64,000 bases of DNA, taken from Vibrio qingdaonensis. Its GTDB lineage: Bacteria; Pseudomonadota; Gammaproteobacteria; Enterobacterales; Vibrionaceae. The position numbers and the translations under genes are program-made. The notes below the pieces were generated by a model. That model saw only the letters and a program-made list of their open reading frames with translations. It made no database searches and was not told the origin of the DNA. Positions 46,692-56,458 of this stretch are shown one piece after another. Position 1 is the stretch's first letter. The number at the start of each line of letters is the position of its first letter. The stretch spans positions 62,001-126,000 of the forward strand of contig NZ_JAKRRY010000001.1 in assembly GCF_026191675.1 (NCBI RefSeq), written 5' to 3'.

Positions 46692-47142
46692 AAAACTCCC
46701 CTCAAAGCTATTTCATACTTAGCTGCTACAATAGCAACACCACATATTTAGTTCGACCAATCAACAACATAACGGTCTTACTTTGAAAAGTGTAAGCCAA
46801 CCTTATGATTTTCGCCAACTTTTTTATTTCATGGAAATGTCAGGACTTTATTGCCACCAACCAATGAGTTAGCATGATTTCAGGATATATCACTAAAAAC
46901 AAAACGAAACCCATACTAACGCAAAATAAACCACCAAAAAGAAGTAGTACGGCAGAATAAACACTTGGCAATACAAATTATAAAAACCTTAAGACAGGGC
47001 ACACTTTTACGATAAATTACAAGTAAAAACAGTCAGTTGCGCCTAAATGCACAATATGAAACACGTTTAATCCCCTGTTAAATTTTACGCAAAATGTCTT
47101 AAACCCAACTAGAATTTTAAATTGATTTTTGTATTGATATAA
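46692..47142. promoter_or_regulatory. Gap between ihfA and pheT
   Basis: AT-rich non-coding DNA that must hold the ihfA promoter. IHF-site-like AATCAANNNN(A/T)(T/A)A matches near 46758 have one mismatch each, too weak to claim autoregulation. No gene or RNA recognised. Confidence 0.4.
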
Positions 47143-47172
47143 AAAAGACGAACCCAAAAGGGTTCGTCTTTT
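47143..47172 (-). terminator. Terminator after pheT
   Basis: AAAAGACGAACCC (47143-47155) / GGGTTCGTCTTTT (47160-47172), AAAA loop, T-rich on the minus strand. Confidence 0.9.
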
Positions 47173-47197
47173 CAGATTTATTTTCAGTTAGTGCTCA

Positions 47198-49636
47198 TTA
47201 ATCTCTTAAAGAAGCACCAAATTTATCTGAGATTGAAGCGACAATCGCATCTACTGAACCAGCTATGTCCGCATCTTCAAGTGTGCGCTCTACAGACTGT
47301 AGGCTAAGTGCAATAGCCAGGCTCTTCTTGCCTTCTTCTACGCCTTTACCTACATAAACGTCAAACAGTTTAGCGTCTGTTAGGAATTCGCCACCAGCTG
47401 CGATACACGCATCAACGATGTCGCCAGAAGCCACAGCTTCATCAACAACAACGGCGATATCACGACGGTTCGCTGGGAACTTAGATACAGCTACGGCTTC
47501 TGGAAGCATGCGAGTGTTGATAGCTGCCCATTCGATTTCGAATACGATAGTACGGCCGTTAAGACCAAACTTACGCTCTAGTTCTGGGTGAACAGTACCA
47601 ATGATACCCACTTCTCTCTCAGTTTCGAGGCCGGCGTCTACTACGATCGCTGCAGTTTGACCTGGGTGAAGTGCTGGGTGCTTAGCGGCTTTAAAGCTGT
47701 ATGCTTTTTCGTTTGCTGAAAGCTCAAGAATTGCTTCTAAGTCACCTTTAAGATCGAAGAAATCTACAGTGCTCGTTGCCATGTCCCAGTGCTCTTCGCC
47801 ACGCGTACCAGAGATAACGCCCGCAAGCATCATTTCTTGGCGCATGCCGTTTTCAGCCGTTGCTTCAGGGATGAAACGTAGGCCTGATTCGAATAGACGA
47901 ACGCGAGACTGTTGACGCTTCTGGTTGTGAACAACGGTATTTAGAAGACCTTGGATTAGGCCAAGACGCATTGCTGACATGTCCGCAGAGATTGGGAATG
48001 GCAGGATTAGCGGCTCAACACCAGGTACAACCAATTTTTGCTGTTCAGGTTCTACGAAGCTGTATGTGATTGCTTCGTGGTAGCCACGGTCGACAAGAAG
48101 GTCACGAACGCGCTTAAGCGGTTGGTTAGCTTCTTTGTGGTCATTCATTTTAAGTGCCGCTTTAGGCGCTTGGTTTGGAATGTTATCGTAACCGTAGATA
48201 CGACCTACTTCTTCAATTAGGTCTTGCTCGATTGCGATATCAAAACGCCAAGATGGAGACGTTGCCGTCCAACCAGCTTCTGTCGTTTCCGTATCTTCTA
48301 CAACAGAAACGTTACAACCTAGACGAGTCAGAATTTCCACTACGTCTGTAGATGGGATTTCGTGACCTAGTAGGCTGTCTAGCTTAGCGCGACGTAGAGC
48401 GACTACGTTTGCTTTAGGAAGATCAGCTTCAGATTCGCTGCCGTTTACTGGCGCAACTTCACCACCACAGATTTCAACTAGCAGCTGTGTTGCACGCTCC
48501 ATTGCCGCTAGCTGTAGCGTTGAATCAACACCACGTTCGAAACGTAGAGAAGAATCTGTGTGAAGACCGTAAGCACGTGCGCGACCACGGATGTGATCCG
48601 GTGCGAAGAATGCAGCTTCAAGAAGTACGTCTGTCGTTTCAGTAGTAACACCTGAATCTTGACCGCCAAAGATACCAGCGATGGCTAGTGCTTTGTTGTG
48701 GTCAGCGATAACAAGTGTGTTGCTGTTTAGTTCAGCTTCGTTACCATCTAGAAGTGTTAGCTTTTCGCCCTGCTCTGCACGGCGAACTACGATGCCGCCT
48801 TCGATCTTAGCAAGATCAAATGCGTGCATTGGTTGGCCTTGCTCTAGCATCACGTAGTTTGTGATGTCTACCACTGGGTCGATTGAACGGATGCCACAAC
48901 GACGCAGTTTTTCTTGCATCCAGATTGGAGATTCCGCTTTCACGTTTACGTTCTTAACCACACGGCCAAGGTAACGTGGACACGCGTCTGTTGCTTTGAT
49001 TTCAACAGATACTGTGTCTTCAATGCTTGTTGCAACAGCTTCAACTGTTGGCTCTGTCACGTCTGCGCGGTTTAGTACGCCAACTTCACGAGCAAGACCA
49101 CGGATACTGAAGCAGTCTGCGCGGTTTGCTGTTAGGTCTACGTCGATAGTGACATCGTTAAGCTCTAGAAGCTCACGTACGTCCAACCCTAGCGTTGTGC
49201 CTTCTGGCAGCTCAAGGATGCCGTCAGACTCTACGTCGATACCTAGCTCAGAGAAAGAACAAAGCATGCCGTGCGATGGAACGCCACGCAGTTTTGCTTT
49301 CTTGATTTTGAAGTCACCAGGAAGTACTGCGCCAACGGTTGCTACTGCTACCGTTAGGCCAAGACGACAGTTAGAGGCACCACAAACGATGTCTAAAAGC
49401 TGTTTATTTCCATCAAGATTGGCTTCGCCGATATCAATTTTTGTCACTTGTAGTTTGTCTGCGTCTGGGTGCTGACCGCACTCAACCACTTTACCTACTT
49501 TAACGCCGGTGAAAACACCCGCAACAGGTTCTACATCGTCAACTTCCAAACCAGCCATAGTGATTTGGTGAGCTAGCTCTTCGCTGTTAATTGCAGGTTT
49601 AACCCACTCGCGTAGCCAAGATTCACTGAATTTCAT
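47198..49636 (-). CDS. pheT: Phenylalanyl-tRNA synthetase beta subunit
   Basis: 812 residues, slightly longer than E. coli PheT (795). N-terminal [12 protein letters not shown], the EMAP-like tRNA-binding domain (about 40-150), B3/B4 editing region ([10 protein letters not shown] onward), B5, and a C-terminal ferredoxin-fold anticodon-binding domain ([14 protein letters not shown]) are present in order. Follows pheS by 18 bp. Codon use is strongly biased towards highly expressed codons. Confidence 0.96.
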   Translation of the reverse strand: MKFSESWLREWVKPAINSEELAHQITMAGLEVDDVEPVAGVFTGVKVGKVVECGQHPDADKLQVTKIDIGEANLDGNKQLLDIVCGASNCRLGLTVAVATVGAVLPGDFKIKKAKLRGVPSHGMLCSFSELGIDVESDGILELPEGTTLGLDVRELLELNDVTIDVDLTANRADCFSIRGLAREVGVLNRADVTEPTVEAVATSIEDTVSVEIKATDACPRYLGRVVKNVNVKAESPIWMQEKLRRCGIRSIDPVVDITNYVMLEQGQPMHAFDLAKIEGGIVVRRAEQGEKLTLLDGNEAELNSNTLVIADHNKALAIAGIFGGQDSGVTTETTDVLLEAAFFAPDHIRGRARAYGLHTDSSLRFERGVDSTLQLAAMERATQLLVEICGGEVAPVNGSESEADLPKANVVALRRAKLDSLLGHEIPSTDVVEILTRLGCNVSVVEDTETTEAGWTATSPSWRFDIAIEQDLIEEVGRIYGYDNIPNQAPKAALKMNDHKEANQPLKRVRDLLVDRGYHEAITYSFVEPEQQKLVVPGVEPLILPFPISADMSAMRLGLIQGLLNTVVHNQKRQQSRVRLFESGLRFIPEATAENGMRQEMMLAGVISGTRGEEHWDMATSTVDFFDLKGDLEAILELSANEKAYSFKAAKHPALHPGQTAAIVVDAGLETEREVGIIGTVHPELERKFGLNGRTIVFEIEWAAINTRMLPEAVAVSKFPANRRDIAVVVDEAVASGDIVDACIAAGGEFLTDAKLFDVYVGKGVEEGKKSLAIALSLQSVERTLEDADIAGSVDAIVASISDKFGASLRD

Positions 49637-49654
49637 AGTTTTGACTGCCCCGGA

Positions 49655-50653
<999 letters not shown>

Positions 50654-50694
50654 CTACTGGTAGTGTTCATAACGGTGTTTTTTGATAGCTGTAC

Positions 50695-50723
50695 ATAGTA
50701 ATCAAACACGCCAGCAAAGCCAA
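50695..50723 (-). promoter_or_regulatory. Promoter of pheST
   Basis: On the minus strand TTGGCT (plus 50718-50723), a 17-bp spacer, then TACTAT (plus 50695-50700), about 57 bp upstream of the pheS ATG. It leaves too little room for a pheM-like attenuator. Confidence 0.7.
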
Positions 50724-50830
50724 ATTGATTTGTAATTTGAACGGGTTACTGCGCGAAAAAAGACCGTTTTTTACTAATTCAATAGCAAATCACGATTTAT
50801 TTCGTTAACTTTCTTCATCGCCAATGTCAC

Positions 50831-51532
50831 TTACTGTGCTTTTCTCGCGCGAATAAACACAAAATTAGGGCGACGTGATAGCCTTTCATACGTCTCTGGA
50901 GCAACAGATTTCATTTTGATATCTGGAACACCTTCAGAAAAACGCTCCATGGTAAAACCACATTCACTCAGCGTCGAAAAAATAGAAGTCAGTGAACGAC
51001 GAAAAAAACTCACTTCAACGGGTTCTCCCGTTGTATCCCAGTCTTCAGTGATATTCTCAACAGCAAAGTAATTACTATTTAGATCTGACGGATCAAAATC
51101 GATAATCGGGTGATGCGTTGAAAATACAAAAATACCATTGCTTTTCAAGACGCGTGAGATATCAGAAAATAAAAGCGTCAGGTCTTCTAGATAATGAATC
51201 ATCAACGGACAAACAACGACATCGAACGTTCCATCACGTTCTTTGGGCAAACCGTGAGACAAATCTTGCCTATATGCATCAACGGTATCCTGCAGTTTAT
51301 TTTTAGTAATGCTAACCATATCTTCGGAGGCATCAACTGCGGTTACGTTTGCACCTTGCTCAATAAATATCTTTGCATAAATTCCGGGGCCACAGCCAAG
51401 GTCTAGCACTGTTTTACCATTCACATCCCCAACCAGTGTTAAGGTGGTTGGACGCTCGTACAAAGCATTATACGCATTATTCTGAATGGCTTCGTCATAC
51501 TGAGTCGCAAATTCTGTATACATTTTACCCAT
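50831..51532 (-). CDS. Class I SAM-dependent methyltransferase
   Basis: 233 residues. SAM motif I is KTVLDLGCGPGIYAKIF; later FDVVVCPLMIHYLEDL and the post-motif LKSNGIFVFSTHHP are typical of Methyltransf_11/25 proteins of small-molecule metabolism. Substrate unknown. Start put at 51532 (MGKMYTEFATQYDEA); a GTG four codons upstream (51544) is also open. Monocistronic. Confidence 0.83.
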   Translation of the reverse strand: MGKMYTEFATQYDEAIQNNAYNALYERPTTLTLVGDVNGKTVLDLGCGPGIYAKIFIEQGANVTAVDASEDMVSITKNKLQDTVDAYRQDLSHGLPKERDGTFDVVVCPLMIHYLEDLTLLFSDISRVLKSNGIFVFSTHHPIIDFDPSDLNSNYFAVENITEDWDTTGEPVEVSFFRRSLTSIFSTLSECGFTMERFSEGVPDIKMKSVAPETYERLSRRPNFVFIRARKAQ

Positions 51533-51758
51533 GGATTCTCTCACCTATTTCTCTGTCTCAGCTAACCATGCAAACCGCAACATATATTGGTGCTGAATAC
51601 CCGTGGTCATCGTCAAGCACCCTTAAATCATTATTCGATTGATCTCGCTACTCTATCATAAGCAAGCGGGAAGCTTAACTAATTGAAATATCGTAGATTG
51701 TGTACTAAATATTAAATCACTAACAATTAACCTTTCACCCTAAATGAGTCGATAATTC

Positions 51759-52382
51759 ATGGTTAATCATAAAAATAAAGTCTTAGTCCTCTATGCTCAT
51801 CCGTCACCGCGACGTTCAGAAGTCAATACACCAATGTATCAAGATGCGTGTGATATTGAAGGCGTAACGATCATTGACCTATATGCTGAATACCCAACCT
51901 ACCATATTAATATAGACATTGAACAACAACGTCTACTTGAACACGATGTCATTATTTTTCAATTTCCACTGTATTGGTATTCTACCCCGTCTATTTTAAA
52001 AGAATGGCAAGACTTGGTATTAGAATATGGCTTTGCTTATGGCCAGGAAGGCACAGCACTAGTCGGAAAACCGTTTTTATGCGCCATCTCTGCTGGAGGG
52101 AAAGCAGAAGCCTATCAAACGGACGGTTATAACCACTTTACTATTCGCGAACTATTGCAGCCCCTTGAACAAATGGCAAATCTAACGGGTCTCATCTACC
52201 TTCCCCCGCTGGTTTTATTTGGCTCTAGAACCGCAAAGGAAGAAGACCGAATTGGTGAGCATCGCCGACAATGGCAATCGCTACTACGTGCATTGGTGAA
52301 TGACGAATTTGATGTTCAAGCCGCAAGACCGTTGGAAAAACTTAACCATTATTGGTTAAACGACTCGGAGCAGCCCTTATGA
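51759..52382 (+). CDS. NAD(P)H-dependent oxidoreductase, Kef ancillary subunit-like (KefF/KefG)
   Basis: 207 residues. Flavodoxin-like quinone reductase: LVLYAHPSPRRSEVN, YPLYWYSTPSILKEW-type FMN loop (QFPLYWYSTPSILKEW), and SAGGKAEAY. KefF/KefG bind the Kef antiporter and are needed for full activity. Its stop codon overlaps the ATG of the antiporter gene (ATGA), so the proteins are made together. Confidence 0.87.
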   Translation: MVNHKNKVLVLYAHPSPRRSEVNTPMYQDACDIEGVTIIDLYAEYPTYHINIDIEQQRLLEHDVIIFQFPLYWYSTPSILKEWQDLVLEYGFAYGQEGTALVGKPFLCAISAGGKAEAYQTDGYNHFTIRELLQPLEQMANLTGLIYLPPLVLFGSRTAKEEDRIGEHRRQWQSLLRALVNDEFDVQAARPLEKLNHYWLNDSEQPL

Positions 52383-54304
52383 CCGGATATTTTTTACAAG
52401 CCTTTATCTATCTGTTTGCCGCCGTCATTGCCGTTCCAATTGCTAAACGTCTGGGGCTCGGCTCCGTGCTAGGATACCTAATCGCCGGGGTAGTTATCGG
52501 CCCAATTATTGGCTTGGTTGGGGAAGAAACAACAACTATTCAGCACTTTGCTGAATTTGGCGTAGTCATGATGTTGTTTCTTGTTGGTTTAGAGCTTGAA
52601 CCCAAAATGCTTTGGGCAATGCGACACCGTTTAATAGGGTTAGGAGGCTTACAAGTTGGTGGGTCAACAGCAATCGTCATGGCAATTGCGCTGCTCACCG
52701 GTTTATCGTGGTCAATTTCACTCACTATCGGATTGATATTTTCCCTCTCATCCACCGCCATCGTACTTCAAACGTTCAACGAGAAAGGGCTGACAAAAAC
52801 AGAAGGCGGCAAGAATGCGTTTTCGGTGTTGTTATTTCAAGATATCGCGGTTATCCCTATGCTGGCCTTTATACCGCTGCTCGCCTTACCTGAGCTTGTC
52901 GCGCAAGCGCAAAGTGCGGTCGCAGACGCGGCTCAACACCACGAAGAGTTCAGTCTCGTATCGGGTTTGCCCGGGTGGGCGTATGGGTTGGTCATTACTG
53001 TATCTATCGCCATTGTTGTCGTTGGTGGGCATTACCTCAGCCGACCACTGTTTCGCTTTGTCGCCTCATCTGGGCTTCGTGAAATCTTTACTGCAACCGC
53101 ATTAATGCTAGTTATTGGCATCGCCGCGTTAATGAGTTTAGTGGGTCTATCACCAGCATTAGGCACCTTTCTAGCCGGCGTAGTATTGGCAAACAGTGAG
53201 TTCAGACACGAGCTTGAATCCAATATTGATCCATTCAAGGGGCTTCTATTAGGGCTATTTTTTATCACCGTTGGCGCTGGGATTAACTTTGGTATTTTGT
53301 TTGACGACATCGCACTGATACTCGCGCTGACCGTCGGTGTCATGGTCATCAAAGCAATCGTTCTTTACTGTTTGGCACTCATTTTTAAAATTAAAGGCAG
53401 TGACCGTTGGTTATTCACTCTTAGTCTTGCTCAAGCGGGGGAATTTGGATTTGTATTATTAAGCTTCTCTGTACAAAATCATGTCCTACCAACGGATATT
53501 TCTCAAATTCTCTCACTGGTCGTCGCTCTTTCTATGTTTCTCACTCCTGCCCTGTTTATTTTGTTCGACAAAGTTATTTTGCCGAAATTTGAAAAGGACA
53601 CCAATGATCGGGAAGAAGATACAGTAGATGAAAAAGGCAGCGTCGTTATCGCCGGCATTGGCCGCTTTGGGCAAATTATTAATCGATTACTGGTTGCGAA
53701 TAATGTTAACACCGTTGTGTTAGATATTCGCGCCGAACAAGTCGATTTAATGCGCCAAATTGAGACCAAGTCATTCTTTGGCGATGCCACTAAACCTGAC
53801 ATGTTGCATACTGCGAAGCTTGAAGAGGCAAAACTATTTGTGATTGCCATTGATAACTATGAGGCCAGCGTTGAGCTTGTAAAGTACGTGAAACATACGT
53901 ACCCTCACGTCAAGGTTCTCGTGCGAGCTTACGATAGAGGTCATATTTATCAGTTAAGACAAGCGGGTGCGGATTATATAGAATCAGAAACCTACCACTC
54001 GGCGCTTGAACTCGGTTCAAAGGCGATGCGCTGCCTTGGTTTTCACCCGTTTTTCGTCGAGCAACAAAAAACCATCTATAAAACGATAGAAAACAAGCAG
54101 TCAGACACCTTATATACGGGTTGGAAAAATGTCACCGAAGGCGAACGCTATGACAACAACTATCGTCAGCTTTTCATGGAGCTAGAAGACCTAATAAAAG
54201 AGGCGATGAAGGTTGATCGGAACGACAAGCATTCACGAGAACGCGGATGGACTCCCCCTCCAAAAGGTTATGCCGATGATTTTAAGGACTCAGAAGACAC
54301 CTGA
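52379..54304 (+). CDS. kefB: Glutathione-regulated potassium-efflux (CPA2) antiporter, KefB/KefC-like
   Basis: 641 residues. Twelve or so TM helices (about 1-385) with GSVLGYLIAGVVIGP and HELESNIDPFKGLLLGLFF, the latter corresponding to the Kef regulatory loop, then a cytoplasmic KTN/RCK domain (VVIAGIGRFGQIINRLL, FGDATKPD). K+/H+ exchange protects against electrophiles in E. coli. The start was set at 52379 (MTGYFLQAF), overlapping the upstream reductase stop. KefB and KefC cannot be told apart reliably here; the symbol is a best guess. Confidence 0.87.
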   Translation: MTGYFLQAFIYLFAAVIAVPIAKRLGLGSVLGYLIAGVVIGPIIGLVGEETTTIQHFAEFGVVMMLFLVGLELEPKMLWAMRHRLIGLGGLQVGGSTAIVMAIALLTGLSWSISLTIGLIFSLSSTAIVLQTFNEKGLTKTEGGKNAFSVLLFQDIAVIPMLAFIPLLALPELVAQAQSAVADAAQHHEEFSLVSGLPGWAYGLVITVSIAIVVVGGHYLSRPLFRFVASSGLREIFTATALMLVIGIAALMSLVGLSPALGTFLAGVVLANSEFRHELESNIDPFKGLLLGLFFITVGAGINFGILFDDIALILALTVGVMVIKAIVLYCLALIFKIKGSDRWLFTLSLAQAGEFGFVLLSFSVQNHVLPTDISQILSLVVALSMFLTPALFILFDKVILPKFEKDTNDREEDTVDEKGSVVIAGIGRFGQIINRLLVANNVNTVVLDIRAEQVDLMRQIETKSFFGDATKPDMLHTAKLEEAKLFVIAIDNYEASVELVKYVKHTYPHVKVLVRAYDRGHIYQLRQAGADYIESETYHSALELGSKAMRCLGFHPFFVEQQKTIYKTIENKQSDTLYTGWKNVTEGERYDNNYRQLFMELEDLIKEAMKVDRNDKHSRERGWTPPPKGYADDFKDSEDT

Positions 54305-54317
54305 TTCCACAACTAAT

Positions 54318-54340
54318 CGGGCAGCAATGCCCGCTTAATT
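54318..54340 (+). terminator. Possible terminator after the Kef genes
   Basis: CGGGCA (54318-54323) / TGCCCG (54328-54333) with GCAA tetraloop and a moderately T-rich tail. Confidence 0.5.
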
Positions 54341-54365
54341 GTTCACATAAATAAAAGAAGATAAC

Positions 54366-55697
54366 GTGAATACAGACACCAAAAACCTCGCTCGACAACT
54401 CTTCAACATGACGCTCCCAATGGTTCTGGGCGTGCTATCCTTAATGAGCTTTCAACTTGTGGATAGTGCTTTTATCGGTCAACTCGGTGTTTTACCGCTT
54501 GCTGCACAAGGTTTTACCTTACCCATGCAGATGGTTATTATTGGTATTCAGGTCGGTTTAGGCATCGCTACCACCGCCATTATTTCTCGTGCCTTAGGAG
54601 CAAACAACCCACGCTATGCTAAACAGCTTGGTGGGCTTATTTTGCTGTTTGGTAGCCTTGGCGTCAGTGTTATTGGCGTCCTAATCTGGCTTTTACGCTA
54701 CCCTATTTTGGCCATGCTGAGTGCCCCTGAATCTGTGTATCCTGTAATAGACAGCTACTGGCCATTTTGGCTATTGAGCTCGTGGGTTGGTGCAATACTG
54801 TATTTCTATTACAGCGTTTGTCGCTCAAACGGTAATACCGTCTTACCCGGCATGATGATGATGATCACGAGCCTAATCAATTTGGCGCTTGACCCACTGT
54901 TCATTTTTACCTTTGACATGGGCATCAACGGTGCCGCAATCGCAACTATCGTCTCTTTTGGTATTGGGATTCTTGTCGTCGCACCGAAAGTCATGACAAA
55001 GCAATGGGCTACATTTGATTGGAGTGACCTCAACATTGTCACCAGTCTTAAGTCTATTTGGGACATCATGGCACCAGCGATGGTCAGCCAACTACTGCCA
55101 CCGCTGTCATCCATGCTTGCCACTAAATTATTGGCGACCTTTGGTACCGCCGCCGTTGCGGCATGGGCGGTTGGATCGCGTTACGAGTTCTTCGCTATTG
55201 TCACTGTGCTTGCATTAACCATGTCGATGCCGCCAATGGTTGGTAAATTATTAGGCAGTAAGAACCTGCAAGACATCAAAAAGCTTGTCAACATCGCCGT
55301 TATCTATATTTTGGCCTTTCAATTTCTGGTTGCTATCGTGACTTTTGTTTTTGCGCAACCTCTAGCTCAGTTAATGACAAGCGAAGATAATGTATATCGA
55401 GTTCTGCATTATCACTTACTGCTTGTCCCTTTTAGTCTAGGTCCGCTTGGCGTCTGTATGCTAATGGTGTCAATTTCAAACGCACTAGGTAAAGCAAAAA
55501 CCGCACTCACTATCTCGACACTGCGACTTTTTGCCTTCTTCTTACCTTGTTTATGGGTAGGCGCTCAACTCGGCGGCATCCAAGGACTCTTTTACGGAGC
55601 GTTTATTGGTAACATTTTAGCTGGGCTTAGCGCATGGTTAACTTACAGTCACTCGGTGAAGCAGCTCGAACGGACACTCACGCAGCCGAAGGCTTAG
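54366..55697 (+). CDS. MATE-family multidrug/sodium exporter
   Basis: 443 residues and about 12 TM helices. The MATE pattern is visible: QLVDSAFIGQLGVLPLAAQG near the start, and the matching second half. Closer in feel to the DinF/NorM branch. MATE pumps export cationic compounds using Na+ or H+. Starts with GTG at 54366 (MNTDTKNLARQLF). Substrate unknown. Confidence 0.85.
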   Translation: MNTDTKNLARQLFNMTLPMVLGVLSLMSFQLVDSAFIGQLGVLPLAAQGFTLPMQMVIIGIQVGLGIATTAIISRALGANNPRYAKQLGGLILLFGSLGVSVIGVLIWLLRYPILAMLSAPESVYPVIDSYWPFWLLSSWVGAILYFYYSVCRSNGNTVLPGMMMMITSLINLALDPLFIFTFDMGINGAAIATIVSFGIGILVVAPKVMTKQWATFDWSDLNIVTSLKSIWDIMAPAMVSQLLPPLSSMLATKLLATFGTAAVAAWAVGSRYEFFAIVTVLALTMSMPPMVGKLLGSKNLQDIKKLVNIAVIYILAFQFLVAIVTFVFAQPLAQLMTSEDNVYRVLHYHLLLVPFSLGPLGVCMLMVSISNALGKAKTALTISTLRLFAFFLPCLWVGAQLGGIQGLFYGAFIGNILAGLSAWLTYSHSVKQLERTLTQPKA

Positions 55698-55793
55698 ATT
55701 ATGTTTTGTGAAATCATCAACAATCATCATGATCTCACAAACAGCGAGTAGTCAATCGACTATGATTGAGAAAAGTACCAATAGGAACCGATT

Positions 55794-56150
55794 ATGAAGC
55801 GTACCTTATCTATACTGCTTACCGCACTTTGCTTGGCAAGCGTCAGTTATAATGGCGCGGCAACTGAACGTGCCCAACAAGGCTGGCAGCTCGTAGAGCA
55901 AGGCGCGATGCTTGTGGACGTCAGAACCCCACAAGAATTCGCCGACAGCCATTTAGACAAGTCGGTCAACTACCCTTTATCTGAGATTGAAAAGCACTTT
56001 AGTCACGTTGATAAGTCAACATCGATCGTTTTATATTGCCGTAGTGGTAACCGCTCTGGGCAAGCCTATCGTTATTTACAATCACAAGGATTTACACAGC
56101 TTCATAACGCGGGTGGCCTTGAGGAAATGCTGGCAATACAGAATAAATAA
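55794..56150 (+). CDS. pspE: Secreted rhodanese-like protein (PspE type)
   Basis: 118 residues. A signal peptide (1-~22, ends YNGAA) is followed by a single rhodanese domain with catalytic Cys in LYCRSGNRSGQA and VDVRTPQEFADSHLD. PspE is a periplasmic thiosulfate sulfurtransferase in E. coli. It follows the MATE gene by 96 bp. Confidence 0.85.
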   Translation: MKRTLSILLTALCLASVSYNGAATERAQQGWQLVEQGAMLVDVRTPQEFADSHLDKSVNYPLSEIEKHFSHVDKSTSIVLYCRSGNRSGQAYRYLQSQGFTQLHNAGGLEEMLAIQNK

Positions 56151-56458
56151 ACGGACAAGGCTCTAGTTAGAGCCATCAAATATAGTCTAAGCCATTGAAT
56201 ATATAACGTTAATGGCTTAATTTTTCTCAAAAAGTGGCCACATCAGCCACTAGCTTGCCTAACGCTATAGCCCAACCAATGACATCATCAGTGCTTACCA
56301 TGCAAAAATTGTCATTTATTTTTATTTATACGCCGATTAAATAACGATACTCCGCAAAATATCGAATTAGATTACAATTCAGCAAGTTAACATTGCATTA
56401 TCTATTATTAAAGTTAAAATCATTTACCTATCACATTTAACGGCATATAAGGGGGGTA
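56151..56458. other. 308-bp gap with two hairpins
   Basis: GGCTCT (56159-56164)/AGAGCC (56169-56174) and TAAGCCATT (56188-56196)/AATGGCTTA (56211-56219) followed by ATTTTT; the second is a likely terminator of the rhodanese gene. The rest is AT-rich leader of the diguanylate cyclase gene with GGGGGG just before its TTG start. Confidence 0.55.
56188..56225 (+). terminator. Terminator after rhodanese gene
   Basis: 9-bp stem TAAGCCATT (56188-56196) / AATGGCTTA (56211-56219), then ATTTTT. Confidence 0.7.

Noticed and set aside
46692..46800. IHF binding site controlling ihfA
   Set aside because: Best matches to WATCAANNNNTTR have a mismatch in the conserved TTR part; such matches are common in AT-rich DNA.
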